From the NCBI GenBank assembly GCA_934190785.1, contig CAKPTA010000002.1:172570-236569 (forward strand): a stretch of 64,000 nt of DNA, given 5' to 3'. Within the stretch, counting starts at the first letter, position 1, and each line of letters begins with the position of its first letter. The stretch is from an uncultured Bacilli bacterium. GTDB lineage: Bacteria; Bacillota_I; Bacilli_A; RF39; UBA660. The notes under the pieces are model-generated. The model was not told the origin of the DNA and did not search any database. It saw nothing but the letters and a program-made list of their open reading frames with translations. Positions 25,356-34,706 of the stretch are shown one piece after another. The translations under genes were made by a program, and so were the position numbers.

Positions 25356-26486
25356 ATGAAAAAATATATAAAGAGAAGTATTAAATTTTTTTGTTTGTCA
25401 CTTATAGTTTGTCCTTTATCTATTCATGCTATAACATTAAAAGAATATGAAGATCAAGTTGCAAAGTATACAGCTGAATTACAAGAAAAACAAAATCAAA
25501 TTGCCAAGAATGAAGAAGAGGCTGCGCAAATAAAAGAAAAAATAAATAGTATCAAGAAACAAATTAATGATGCTGGTTCACAAATTGAATCATTAGAAGA
25601 TGAAATTGTGAAGAGTAATGAACAAATAAAGCAGAAAAAAGAAGAAATAAAAAAAATAGTTAACTATTATCAAATATCTAGTAGTGGAAATTCATATATA
25701 GAATATATCTTTGGTGCAGAGAGTATTACAGATATGATATATCGTTTAGCTATTTCTGAACAACTTACATCATATAATGATAGAACAATAAAAGAATTAA
25801 ATCAATTGATTGAAAATAATGAAAAAAAGAAAGAAGATTTAAGTAAGAAACAAATAGAACTCGGTAATTTAAATGCATCATTGTATGAAGAACAAAGCAA
25901 AATAGAATCTGATACAGGTCAAATAGAGGGAACATTACCTTCTACAACAGGGCAGATTGCTTTTTATCAAAAGAGAGTTGATTATTATAAATCAAAAGGT
26001 TGTAAATCAAATGATGTAATTGGTGTTACATGTGATGTACCAAGTAAAACAACAATTATAGGTGCAAATGGATTTAGATTTCCAGTAGATGGTGGTAGAA
26101 TAACGCAAGCTTACGGTAATGCAGGACATAAAGGTGTTGATATTGGAAAAAGTTGTGGTGCACCAATATATGCTGTTGCAGCAGGAAAAGTATACTATGT
26201 TGGTAGTGACCTAGATAAATATGGTGCTAAGATGGTATTAATTGCTCATAATGTAAATGGAAAGTTGGTATTTTCACAATATGCCCATTTAAGTTCATAT
26301 AATGTATCTGTAAATGAAGATGTTGATATTAATACTATTATTGGATATATGGGTAATACTGGATTATCATTTGGATGTCATTTACATTTAGAAATGTCAC
26401 AAAATATTGGTTGGGGATATAATGGAAGCTATGTTAATTATGTAAAAAATATCATAAGTCCATTTACATATGTACCACGACCATAA
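25356..26486 (+). CDS. Murein hydrolase/activator with coiled coil and M23 (LytM) domain
   Basis: 376 residues. N-terminal signal peptide (to about residue 25, ending SIHA), long coiled coil (about 27-205, Glu/Lys/Gln-rich), linker, then a peptidase M23 domain (about 240-370) with zinc ligands in HKGVDIG and HLHLE. The architecture is that of EnvC/PcsB-type division hydrolases; the complete ligand set suggests it cuts peptidoglycan itself. I start at ATG 25356 behind AGAGGTG, not the upstream GTG. An extended -10 (TGTTATAAT, 25316-25324) precedes it. Confidence 0.88.
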   Translation: MKKYIKRSIKFFCLSLIVCPLSIHAITLKEYEDQVAKYTAELQEKQNQIAKNEEEAAQIKEKINSIKKQINDAGSQIESLEDEIVKSNEQIKQKKEEIKKIVNYYQISSSGNSYIEYIFGAESITDMIYRLAISEQLTSYNDRTIKELNQLIENNEKKKEDLSKKQIELGNLNASLYEEQSKIESDTGQIEGTLPSTTGQIAFYQKRVDYYKSKGCKSNDVIGVTCDVPSKTTIIGANGFRFPVDGGRITQAYGNAGHKGVDIGKSCGAPIYAVAAGKVYYVGSDLDKYGAKMVLIAHNVNGKLVFSQYAHLSSYNVSVNEDVDINTIIGYMGNTGLSFGCHLHLEMSQNIGWGYNGSYVNYVKNIISPFTYVPRP

Positions 26487-26493
26487 TATAGTT

Positions 26494-26522
26494 AGTAATG
26501 AACATGTTTCATTACTTTTTTT
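26494..26522 (+). terminator. Terminator after the M23 gene
   Basis: AGTAATGAA/TTCATTACT stem (26494-26502 with 26508-26516) followed by T residues. Confidence 0.85.
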
Positions 26523-26618
26523 ATTTAAAATATATTATTAATTAACAATATATTAGATTTATGATAATTAATAACACATTTACGTCTTTTTCATAAAATA
26601 TTTTTAGGAGGAATATGT

Positions 26619-26891
26619 ATGAATAACTATAAAATTGTTATTGATGCTGGTCATGGTGGAAGTGATCCAGGAGCCAGTGGAAATGGAATAATAGAAAAAG
26701 ATTTAACTTTAAAAATATCACAATATATGTATGATAGATTTAGAGAATTAGGAATTCCTGTTACAATGACAAGAACAACAGATGAAACTGTTGAGCCAAC
26801 AGAAAGAGTCAACCGTATTTTAAATGCTTATGGTAATAGTAGTGATGTAATTGTCATTAGTAATCACATAAATGCAGGAGGAGAGACTTAG
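26619..26891 (+). pseudogene. N-terminal part of an amidase split by the integrative element
   Basis: 90 codons of an Amidase_3 domain, MNNYKIVIDAGHGGSDPG onward, with zinc ligands H12, E26 and H83 (SNHINAGG). The amidase sequence stops at GG 26881, after which four element-derived bases lead to Glu-Thr-stop. The catalytic Glu and four LysM domains lie 19 kb away at 45865-46789. There is no signal peptide. As it stands the fragment cannot be a working amidase; excision of the element would restore a 394-395 residue protein. Confidence 0.9.
26875..26881 (+). other. attL core region
   Basis: CAGGAGG inside the codons for AGG of the amidase motif NAGG. Both CAGG (26875-26878) and AGG (26879-26881) match the right-end CAGG (45861-45864), and either crossover restores the frame, differing by one Gly codon. 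Family members usually have two Gly here, which favours the second. Confidence 0.6.
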
Positions 26892-26990
26892 CTCTTACAT
26901 GGATTAAATTTATAAGGGTATTAAGATGGCTGTATTTAAATGATTGAGTTAGATAGTATAAATTATCTAGAACGATATTAAATGATGTTA

Positions 26991-27026
26991 AAATAGTGTT
27001 TATTTGAGAGATAAATGCTATTTTTT
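26991..27026 (+). terminator. Terminator near the left end of the element
   Basis: AATAGTGTTTAT and ATAAATGCTATT pair (with G-U pairs) around a short loop and are followed by T residues. It would stop transcripts entering from the amidase promoter. The 280 bases between the amidase fragment and the next gene hold this, the attenuator-like hairpin and no gene. Confidence 0.65.
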
Positions 27027-27105
27027 GCTTTTTAATTAAAAAACATTAAATTGTCCTGAAAATACTGAAAAAAATGTCAAAATATGATAATATATACTTG
27101 TGAGG

Positions 27106-27150
27106 ATAAGCAGTATTTAATCTTTTTAAGATGGATACTGCTTATTTTTT
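27106..27150 (+). promoter_or_regulatory. Terminator/attenuator hairpin in the leader of the STAND gene
   Basis: A perfect 11-base stem, ATAAGCAGTAT (27106-27116) with ATACTGCTTAT (27135-27145), an 18-base loop and a T-run to 27150. It lies after a -10-like TGATAATAT (27085-27093) and only about 20 bases before the STAND start, so it would terminate the gene's own transcript unless bypassed. Confidence 0.55.
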
Positions 27151-27171
27151 GAAATAAAGGAAGTGCCAGTA

Positions 27172-30100
27172 ATGAATTATAAAGAAAGAGGATATCTATT
27201 TCAAGATATATTTTCAACATATATAATTATTAAATATGTTAAACAAATATTATGTGGACAAAAGGTACAGGCAGAAGTGGTTTTAGATAAAAAGAATAGT
27301 AAAGATGATAAATTTGATGACTTAAAGATAATTAATAATGATGATATATTAGAAGTTCAATTAAAATATAAAGAAATAAAAGAAGAATTAGAATTATCCG
27401 ATTTTTCAAATTATAGTGGTGACTTCAATCTCTATCAGTTTATTCGAAGTTATAAAAATGGAAAAAATAAACAGGTTTGTTTACTAATAAGCTTAAATAA
27501 AATTAAATTGTCGAACGAACTAATTAAAGTATTAATTTTAGAAGATGATAATAAATTTTTTTCAAATTCACACAGATATAAATTTAAAAAAACAAAACAG
27601 TTAATAAACCTTCTTTATAAAAAAAGATTATCTGCTAAAGAAAAGCCTAAAATAGATTATTCAGATTTGACAAAAAATGATATTGAAATTTTTTTGGATA
27701 ATTTTGTAATAGAAATTACTAATAAGTCTATTGTTAATAATAGTATAAAAGTAGAGGTATTAGACGAGATTAGTGATGACATTGAAAAAATATCAAAAAT
27801 ACCCAAGCAAGTTCTATATAATGATATGATTGAGACTATAAGAGAATATAGAGCAGAAGATGAATATAGAAAAATTAGTATATCTGAAATAACTAAAAAA
27901 TGGATTGAAAGAATAAAATTGATGAATTATACAATTCCAGTTAATAATGAATTAAATGTTGATTATGATTGCTTTATATCTAGAAGAAATGATGTAAAAG
28001 CTATTTTAGAAAAATTTAATAATACAAATCTAATCCATGTTATTGGGCAACCAGGAGTAGGAAAAAGTTGGTTTTCTAAAGAATTAACAGATGAGTTATG
28101 TAAGAAGAATATAAAAAATAGTACATATTACTTTTATTTTAATTATGAAGATGTTGATAAGGAAAAGAGATTAAATGAGTATAATTTTATTACTACTTTT
28201 AATTATAATTTACAAAAATTTCATGGTTATAATATAAATATTTTTAATATGAATTTTGAAAAATTAGTACTTGGCGATGATGGTGAAGAGCATTACATTA
28301 TTTTTGATGGTCTTGACCATATTATTAGAGAAAAAAATTCAAATAGTATTAATATAGGTAATTTGATTGAAAAAATTGTAGAATTTTCAAAGAACAATAA
28401 AAATGTAAAAGTTCTAATTTTATCACAGCCATTAGAAGGAATTAAAATTGAAAATATATATGAATTAAAAAATTTAAATGAGTATCAATCAAATAAACTA
28501 ATAGAGTTATATTCTAGAACATTAGATTTTCCTTTGGAAAAATTAATTGATAAAAGATTTTATTACAATAGTTGTGGGAATCCATTATTATTAAAATATA
28601 TGGTAACAGACTATATTTTAAACGGCAATTTAGTTGATTACAAAATTACCGATTTAAATGATTATTACAAAAATATTTTTGATGGCAAACAATTTGTTAT
28701 TTATATGTATTTTGCAATTTTAAGTTTTCCTATATCACCAAAAGAATTAGAAGAGATTTCTTCTATATCTTTAGAAGAAATAATAAAAGAATTGAAATGT
28801 ATTAGAAATGTATTATTAATAAATGAAAAAAATGAATATACGATTTTCCATGAAAGTTTAAGAAGATACATTTTATCATTAAAACAACTAAATAAAGATA
28901 AATTGATAATGGATATAATTAATTGGTTTAATACTAAAGATTTATATTTTGAATCTAAAAAATTTAATTATTATCCATCTTTTGTATTAGAAAATAAAAA
29001 ATATGAGTTATTTGATGAGAAATTTAATTATCAAAAAATAAAAATGGCAATTATTCAAAATGCATATTCAAATAAAGAAGTCCATCTTTTTATTAGAAAT
29101 TTATATATTATAAGTCAACATAAGTCAGATTTTAAAATGCTGTATTACTTAGAATATTTTTATGATGCTTATTATACTTTTTCATATGACTTTGATGTAA
29201 ATATATTTGAGAACTACATTTATATGCTCTATTACTCTGGTGAATTTGATTTAATTAGAAAATTGGTTTATACAAAGAATATATCAGAATTTTCTAATGT
29301 TAATCAGCAGTGGGAATATATGAGAAAAATACTTGTTTTTCTATTAAAAAATAAATTTGAATTAAATTATAAAGAAATAATTAATAAATATTTTAATCAT
29401 GATAAAAGCAATAAAGTAATAAGGATAAATGACTTATTAATATCTGATGATTATGATAATATTAGATTAATATATGAATACTTAAAATATAATAAAATAT
29501 CTGATTTAAAGTTGACAGAAAATAATTTAGATATTAGTTCAGATTTATATGTATTATTGAATGCATTATTAAAAAATGAGAAAAGTCTTTTTATAGAAAC
29601 TTTTTATAAAAAGGATATTTTTCTATTAAAAAATAAAAATAAAGATTTATCAAATTTATTATTAAAATTATGTGAAAAGAAGTATATTTCTTCTTTAAAT
29701 AATTTATTTTTGCTAATTAATTATATATTTAATAACAATGAAAAAAAAATAAACAAATTGTTTTCTAATTGGGATCAAACATTTGAAAATGTTCCTTGTG
29801 TTTATAAATTTATTTGTATTTTTATAAAGTTGCTCTTGAATGATAATACTACAGAAACAGAAATTGCTGATTTTTTTAATCAATATAATTTTGAAACACT
29901 AAACTTTGAAGGATATTTAAGCAATTATAATAATAATGATATAAATTTTATTGGTAAACTTGTTGTACTAAGCAGTAAGAAGAATTTTGTTATTCAATGC
30001 TTTATGAAATTTAAAGAAAGGATTTCAAAAGAAGCTGCAAAGCATTATCATGACGGAATTATATCCCTGTTAGCATCTATATATAGTCAAATTATAGAGA

Positions 30101-32034
30101 ATGTCAAATATAATAATATTATATTAAATAAAGATACTTTAAATGAAATATTGATTAGGAATAATTATCAACAAAGTAATATAACAGAATTTGAAAATAA
30201 TATCATTAATTATACTTTATCAATAATTTCCGGAGAATTTAATGATATATATTATAATAATATAATTAAATATATGTTTAGTTACGGAAGCTATAGAGAT
30301 ATACAAATATGGGAATTAGAAGATATACTTTCAAGATTAATTGGTTCAAGTAAAATTGATTTAAACAAATTTATACAATTAGTAACAATTGCCTATAATG
30401 CAATAGACAGAATGGATAGAGCAAAGGATGTTTGGCATGTACCTAATGAACTAATAAAAATGTATTCTGACAAAATATCTCCTATAGAGGCAATAAATGT
30501 TTTCTTTAGTTTTTTAGAAACCTTTGACTATGATATAAGAGATAAAGATGATTTATTTTCACATTTATATGAAAATCTAAGCAATAATGAAAAGAATAAT
30601 AAGATAAATTTTATATATAATTATTGGCGATTCATGAATAAAAATATTACTTATCAATTTGATTCTAATAATACCGAACTAAAACAATGCATTAAAAATT
30701 CTACTAAAGCACAGTTTAATTTTCTAAAATACAATATTTTGGAGTCATTAAAATTGAATGATATAGAATTGAATTATAATATACTAAAAGAAAAGTTTAA
30801 CAAGAAAAAATTGATATTAAATTATACATATCATCCACTTAAAAATTATTTGAAAAATGATAATCCCTATACTAATTCTATTAAATTTAATTCTTTTGCG
30901 GAATTCATTGAAAAAACAAATAATAGTTATTTTGATTGTAGAACTATTAATTTTGATAGTTTTATAAAAAATATTAAAGAATTAAATGATTCACAAGATG
31001 TATTTAATTTATTTATAAATACAAAAAATTCTTCATACTTAAATTATATTTATGAAATATTTGAAAAAAACAATCTTGATTACAATACAATAAACGAAGA
31101 TATAATAGTAGAAATTTTAGTTGGAATTTACTATAGAAGCAATGGATATGTTTCTAACATGTCATATGATGAAATATTTGAAAAAGCCTTGCAAATTTCT
31201 CCAACAAAAGCAAAAGAGTCACTTAAAAGATATGTAATAAATGATAATAATATCGATTTAGGTAGAAAATCAGGAAAAATATTTAAATACCTGCTTAATG
31301 ATAATGACATTGATGAAATCTATAATTATGTTATTGAAATATATTTTTCACGATTACCAAATTATATAGAAATTACTAGGTATTGGAATTTAAATAAATT
31401 TGATAATAATGATATTCTTTTAAATTATTTTTTAATAAAAATAATGAATTCAGGATTAAAACATAACCTATCTACAACTGAAGAAATGATTTTTTTAAAA
31501 CTGTTTGAGGTAAAAAAATTTTCAAATAATAAGATAGTTTATATGAAAAACATGGAAGGAGACTCATTATTTTATATTATTAATTTTTTGAAAATGTACA
31601 GTAGGGTATTACGAATTAACTATGACTCTTTTTTGAATTATAAAAATATTAATAAATTTAATTATATTAAATTTCAAATAAATAATTCTAAAACAGAGAT
31701 TGTTGAATCAGAACGAAGTTTAGTAAATGATGAGTTAGATACAAAATTAGTAAGAAATTATAGAGGGTTAATAGCTATAGAATCTGACTTGGTATATTGG
31801 TATGAAGCAAATATGTATCAAGATTTTGGTGACGATTTGTTAGATAGAAATATAAATTATAAAATATTTCATATGCATAAAGTAAATGTTTTAAAATATT
31901 TAAAAAACAGATTTTTATGTAATTTAAAATTAAAGATTTATTGGAGGAAGATTAATAAAATTATTAGAAAATCTTATTATGTTTTCCCTTCTTCATCTGT
32001 CATTTATATATATAATGAAAGAGACAATATATGA
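27172..32034 (+). CDS. Avs-like STAND NTPase with N-terminal nuclease domain
   Basis: 1620 residues. (1) N-terminal domain, about 1-200, with YLFQDIF and a PD-(D/E)xK-like set D49/D50 ... E61-x-Q-x-K65 resembling Cap4-type nucleases. (2) NTPase, about 270-520: Walker A GQPGVGKS (292-299), Walker B IIFDGLDH (D379, D382), then LILSQP and CGNPLLL (G469). (3) About 1,100 residues of alpha-helical, Asn/Lys/Ile-rich sequence, probably sensor repeats. This order is that of antiviral Avs proteins, which bind a phage protein, oligomerise and cleave DNA. Specific family not assigned. ATG 27172 is preferred to GTG 27163 for spacing from AAAGGA. An attenuator-like hairpin precedes it; Fic follows. Confidence 0.75.
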   Translation: MNYKERGYLFQDIFSTYIIIKYVKQILCGQKVQAEVVLDKKNSKDDKFDDLKIINNDDILEVQLKYKEIKEELELSDFSNYSGDFNLYQFIRSYKNGKNKQVCLLISLNKIKLSNELIKVLILEDDNKFFSNSHRYKFKKTKQLINLLYKKRLSAKEKPKIDYSDLTKNDIEIFLDNFVIEITNKSIVNNSIKVEVLDEISDDIEKISKIPKQVLYNDMIETIREYRAEDEYRKISISEITKKWIERIKLMNYTIPVNNELNVDYDCFISRRNDVKAILEKFNNTNLIHVIGQPGVGKSWFSKELTDELCKKNIKNSTYYFYFNYEDVDKEKRLNEYNFITTFNYNLQKFHGYNINIFNMNFEKLVLGDDGEEHYIIFDGLDHIIREKNSNSINIGNLIEKIVEFSKNNKNVKVLILSQPLEGIKIENIYELKNLNEYQSNKLIELYSRTLDFPLEKLIDKRFYYNSCGNPLLLKYMVTDYILNGNLVDYKITDLNDYYKNIFDGKQFVIYMYFAILSFPISPKELEEISSISLEEIIKELKCIRNVLLINEKNEYTIFHESLRRYILSLKQLNKDKLIMDIINWFNTKDLYFESKKFNYYPSFVLENKKYELFDEKFNYQKIKMAIIQNAYSNKEVHLFIRNLYIISQHKSDFKMLYYLEYFYDAYYTFSYDFDVNIFENYIYMLYYSGEFDLIRKLVYTKNISEFSNVNQQWEYMRKILVFLLKNKFELNYKEIINKYFNHDKSNKVIRINDLLISDDYDNIRLIYEYLKYNKISDLKLTENNLDISSDLYVLLNALLKNEKSLFIETFYKKDIFLLKNKNKDLSNLLLKLCEKKYISSLNNLFLLINYIFNNNEKKINKLFSNWDQTFENVPCVYKFICIFIKLLLNDNTTETEIADFFNQYNFETLNFEGYLSNYNNNDINFIGKLVVLSSKKNFVIQCFMKFKERISKEAAKHYHDGIISLLASIYSQIIENVKYNNIILNKDTLNEILIRNNYQQSNITEFENNIINYTLSIISGEFNDIYYNNIIKYMFSYGSYRDIQIWELEDILSRLIGSSKIDLNKFIQLVTIAYNAIDRMDRAKDVWHVPNELIKMYSDKISPIEAINVFFSFLETFDYDIRDKDDLFSHLYENLSNNEKNNKINFIYNYWRFMNKNITYQFDSNNTELKQCIKNSTKAQFNFLKYNILESLKLNDIELNYNILKEKFNKKKLILNYTYHPLKNYLKNDNPYTNSIKFNSFAEFIEKTNNSYFDCRTINFDSFIKNIKELNDSQDVFNLFINTKNSSYLNYIYEIFEKNNLDYNTINEDIIVEILVGIYYRSNGYVSNMSYDEIFEKALQISPTKAKESLKRYVINDNNIDLGRKSGKIFKYLLNDNDIDEIYNYVIEIYFSRLPNYIEITRYWNLNKFDNNDILLNYFLIKIMNSGLKHNLSTTEEMIFLKLFEVKKFSNNKIVYMKNMEGDSLFYIINFLKMYSRVLRINYDSFLNYKNINKFNYIKFQINNSKTEIVESERSLVNDELDTKLVRNYRGLIAIESDLVYWYEANMYQDFGDDLLDRNINYKIFHMHKVNVLKYLKNRFLCNLKLKIYWRKINKIIRKSYYVFPSSSVIYIYNERDNI

Positions 32035-32065
32035 TATAATTATATATAGTTAGGAGGTTTTAATT

Positions 32066-32896
32066 ATGACTGAAAAAGAATTAGATTCAAGTGTTAACGA
32101 ATATGAAGAAAAATATAAATCTAATAATTATGTAAAACAATTGAAGTGGGATATGGCTATTGGACTTCAAGAAGTAGATAATTTAAAGCCTTCTAAATAT
32201 TTAGAAAAATTATTAAAGGAAGAAGTAGAAGGTAATTTAACAATAGAAGAAGTAGAAAAAGAATTAAGAGAATATTATATTGAAAAAGAAAGTAAAAATG
32301 AAGTAAATCATAATGAATTAGAATGTGATTTTGTATCTACTAGAATAGTTGAATTATTAAATAAAGATAATTTCGATTTATCAGTTAATTATTTAAAATA
32401 CGTTCATAAATTTTTATTTCAAGATGTTTATGAATTTGTTGGTGAATTTAGAAAAATAGATTTTTCTAAACAGGAAAAGATACTTAACAATGATTCAGTA
32501 GTATATGGAGATTGTACTACTTTAAATCAATCACTAGAATACGATATATCGAAAGAATTAGAAAAAAACTATAAAGAAATGAATATAGTTGAAGTTATTA
32601 ATAACATAACTAAATTTTCTTCTAGTATATGGCAAGTGCATCCTTTTAGAGAAGGAAATACTAGAACTACAGCCTTATTTATTGAAAAGTATTTAATTAG
32701 TTTAGGTTATAACTTAGATAATAGTTTATTTAAAGATAAATCGGTTTATTTTAGAAATGCTTTAGTAAGAAGTAATTATTTTAATAATTATTTGAATATA
32801 AAAGAAGATAGTAGTTATTTATTTAAATTTTATGAAAATTTATTATTAGGTAAGAACAATAACCTACATTCAAAGGATTTAATTGTTCAAGAATAA
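32066..32896 (+). CDS. Fic family protein, probable AMP transferase
   Basis: 276 residues. The N-terminal part (about 1-75, KWDMAIGLQEVDNLKPSKYL) is helical and resembles the region preceding Fic domains in RM-linked proteins. The Fic motif is HPFREGNTRT (192-201): catalytic His, acidic Glu and Arg are present, with Thr where HxFx[DE]GNGR has the second Gly. It likely transfers AMP (or another nucleotide) onto a protein. An extended -10 TGATATAAT (32032-32040) directly upstream may give it its own promoter; strong TTAGGAGG site. Three terminators follow. Confidence 0.82.
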   Translation: MTEKELDSSVNEYEEKYKSNNYVKQLKWDMAIGLQEVDNLKPSKYLEKLLKEEVEGNLTIEEVEKELREYYIEKESKNEVNHNELECDFVSTRIVELLNKDNFDLSVNYLKYVHKFLFQDVYEFVGEFRKIDFSKQEKILNNDSVVYGDCTTLNQSLEYDISKELEKNYKEMNIVEVINNITKFSSSIWQVHPFREGNTRTTALFIEKYLISLGYNLDNSLFKDKSVYFRNALVRSNYFNNYLNIKEDSSYLFKFYENLLLGKNNNLHSKDLIVQE

Positions 32897-32905
32897 TTGT
32901 TTGAT

Positions 32906-33070
32906 AAAAAGTAATTAAACTATTACTTTTTTTAGCAATTTTGATATATTGGTTATGCAAGGAAAAAATGGTAATACATTTTTGCAAGGGCACTATCTAG
33001 CGGTAGAGCCCTATTTTTTATTTTTGATTATGTAATAAGAGAATGTATTTTCTCTTTTTTTTTTTATAAT
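32906..33070 (+). terminator. Three successive terminators between fic and hsdM
   Basis: First, AAAAAGTAAT/ATTACTTTTT at about 32906-32933. Second, AGGGC ... GCCCT (32987-33012) with inner CTAT/GTAG-type pairing and T residues. Third, AGAGAA/TTCTCT (33038-33055) followed by eleven T. All read on the plus strand. Together they insulate the RM locus from upstream transcription. No gene lies in this 266-base gap. Confidence 0.75.
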
Positions 33071-33104
33071 TTTTTAGTTCAAATCCAAAGTTTACCAAAT
33101 TTCA

Positions 33105-33113
33105 TGATATAAT
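33105..33113 (+). promoter_or_regulatory. Extended -10 promoter of hsdM
   Basis: TGATATAAT (33105-33113), with no good -35. It lies 50 bases before the hsdM ATG, which has a GGAGAGGGAG ribosome site. Confidence 0.55.
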
Positions 33114-33162
33114 TAATATGATGGATGTTTATAATCTTATATAAATATAGGAGAGGGAGATT

Positions 33163-34662
33163 ATGGAAGAAAAAGATTTAAAAAAATTAGAAGATAAATT
33201 ATGGGCAGCTGCCGACAAAATGAGAGGTGCTGTTTCTGTATCAGATTATAAATTTATAGTACTAGGGTTAATATTCTTAAAATATATTTCTGATTCTTTT
33301 GAAGAAAAATATAATGAACTTGTAGATGAAGGTGCTGGATTAGAAGAAGAAAGAGATTGTTATACAGCAGAAAATATATTCTATGTTCCAAAAAATGCTA
33401 GATGGGAATATTTAGTAGAACATTCAAAGGATTCTAATATTGGTGAAATTATAGATGATGCTTTAACATTAATAGAAAAAGAAAATACATCATTGAAGAA
33501 TGTTTTACCAAAAGATTACAACTCTCCAACAATGAGAAATGTCAATTTAGGTGAACTACTAGATTTATTTACCAATATTAAAGTTGGAACTAAAGAAGCA
33601 ATTCAAAAAGATATTTTAGGAAGAATATATGAATATTTTTTAGGTCAATTTGCCAAAAATGAATTACAAAAAGGTGGAGAATTTTATACACCAGCTTGCT
33701 TAGTTAGAACTATGGTTGAATGTATTGAACCATTTAAAGGTAAAGTATATGATCCAGCTTGTGGTTCTGGTGGAATGTTTATTCAATCAATGAAGTTTGT
33801 AGAAGAAAATCAAGGTAATATATATAATATTGGAATTTATGGACAAGAGAAAAATCCTACCACATGGCGACTTGCAAAAATGAACTTAGCTATAAGGTCT
33901 ATGTATGGTGATTTAGGAAAATATGCGGCTGATACTTTTACTGAAGATTTACATAAAGATTTAAAAGCTGATTTTATACTTGCCAATCCACCATTTAATC
34001 TTGAGTGGGATAGAGATAAAGTCGAAAATGATCCAAGATGGAGATATGGTTTAGCACCTAAAAACAATGCCAATTTTGCTTGGTTACAACACATGATATC
34101 TAAGTTATCACAGAATGGTAAAATGGCTTGTATTTTAGCAAATGGTTCATTATCAGCAGGTGGTCAAGAGGGCGAAATAAGAAAAAAACTAATTGAAAAT
34201 GATTTAGTAGATTGTATCTTATCAATGCCTACTAACTTATTCTATACAGTTACCGTTCCATGTTCTATATGGATAATTAATAGAAATAAGAAACAAAAAG
34301 GTAAAACATTATTTATTAATGCAAATAATTTGGGTTCAATGGTAACTAGAAGATTAAGAGAGTTATCAGAAACAGATATTAAAAAAATTGCAGATACATA
34401 TCATAGATATCAAAATGATGATAATTATGAAAATGTTAAAGGATTTTGTTATTCAGCAACTACAGAAGAAATAAGTGCCAATGATAATGTATTGACACCT
34501 GGTAGATATGTTGGAGTTGAAGAAAATCAATGTGATGATGTTCCGTTTGAAGAGAAAATGAAGAATATTACTTCAGAATTATCAAAGCAATTTGAAGAAT
34601 CACATAGATTAGAGGAAGAAATTAGAAAAAATATGAAAGCCATTGGTTTTGAGTTAGAATAA
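33163..34662 (+). CDS. hsdM: Type I restriction-modification DNA methyltransferase subunit
   Basis: 499 residues. N-terminal helical domain (HsdM_N, about 5-140), then an N6-adenine methylase domain with FYTP, SAM motif DPACGSGG (197-204) and catalytic NPPF (275-278), and a C-terminal coiled coil. Works with HsdS to methylate target adenines and with HsdR to restrict unmodified DNA. The next gene begins 44 bases later and is a recombinase rather than hsdS. Confidence 0.95.
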   Translation: MEEKDLKKLEDKLWAAADKMRGAVSVSDYKFIVLGLIFLKYISDSFEEKYNELVDEGAGLEEERDCYTAENIFYVPKNARWEYLVEHSKDSNIGEIIDDALTLIEKENTSLKNVLPKDYNSPTMRNVNLGELLDLFTNIKVGTKEAIQKDILGRIYEYFLGQFAKNELQKGGEFYTPACLVRTMVECIEPFKGKVYDPACGSGGMFIQSMKFVEENQGNIYNIGIYGQEKNPTTWRLAKMNLAIRSMYGDLGKYAADTFTEDLHKDLKADFILANPPFNLEWDRDKVENDPRWRYGLAPKNNANFAWLQHMISKLSQNGKMACILANGSLSAGGQEGEIRKKLIENDLVDCILSMPTNLFYTVTVPCSIWIINRNKKQKGKTLFINANNLGSMVTRRLRELSETDIKKIADTYHRYQNDDNYENVKGFCYSATTEEISANDNVLTPGRYVGVEENQCDDVPFEEKMKNITSELSKQFEESHRLEEEIRKNMKAIGFELE

Positions 34663-34706
34663 TCGTTTGTAGTATAATAATTACCGTCTTAAAGGGGGAA
34701 ATTATT

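Noticed and set aside
26619..26891. A short, functional 90-residue amidase
   Set aside because: It lacks the catalytic Glu and ends in element-derived codons; the missing half is intact at 45865-46789.
27163..27171. GTG start for the STAND protein
   Set aside because: Only two bases from the AAAGGA site; ATG 27172 has proper spacing.
33837..34094. Minus-strand frame opposite hsdM
   Set aside because: Antisense of the conserved methylase motifs.
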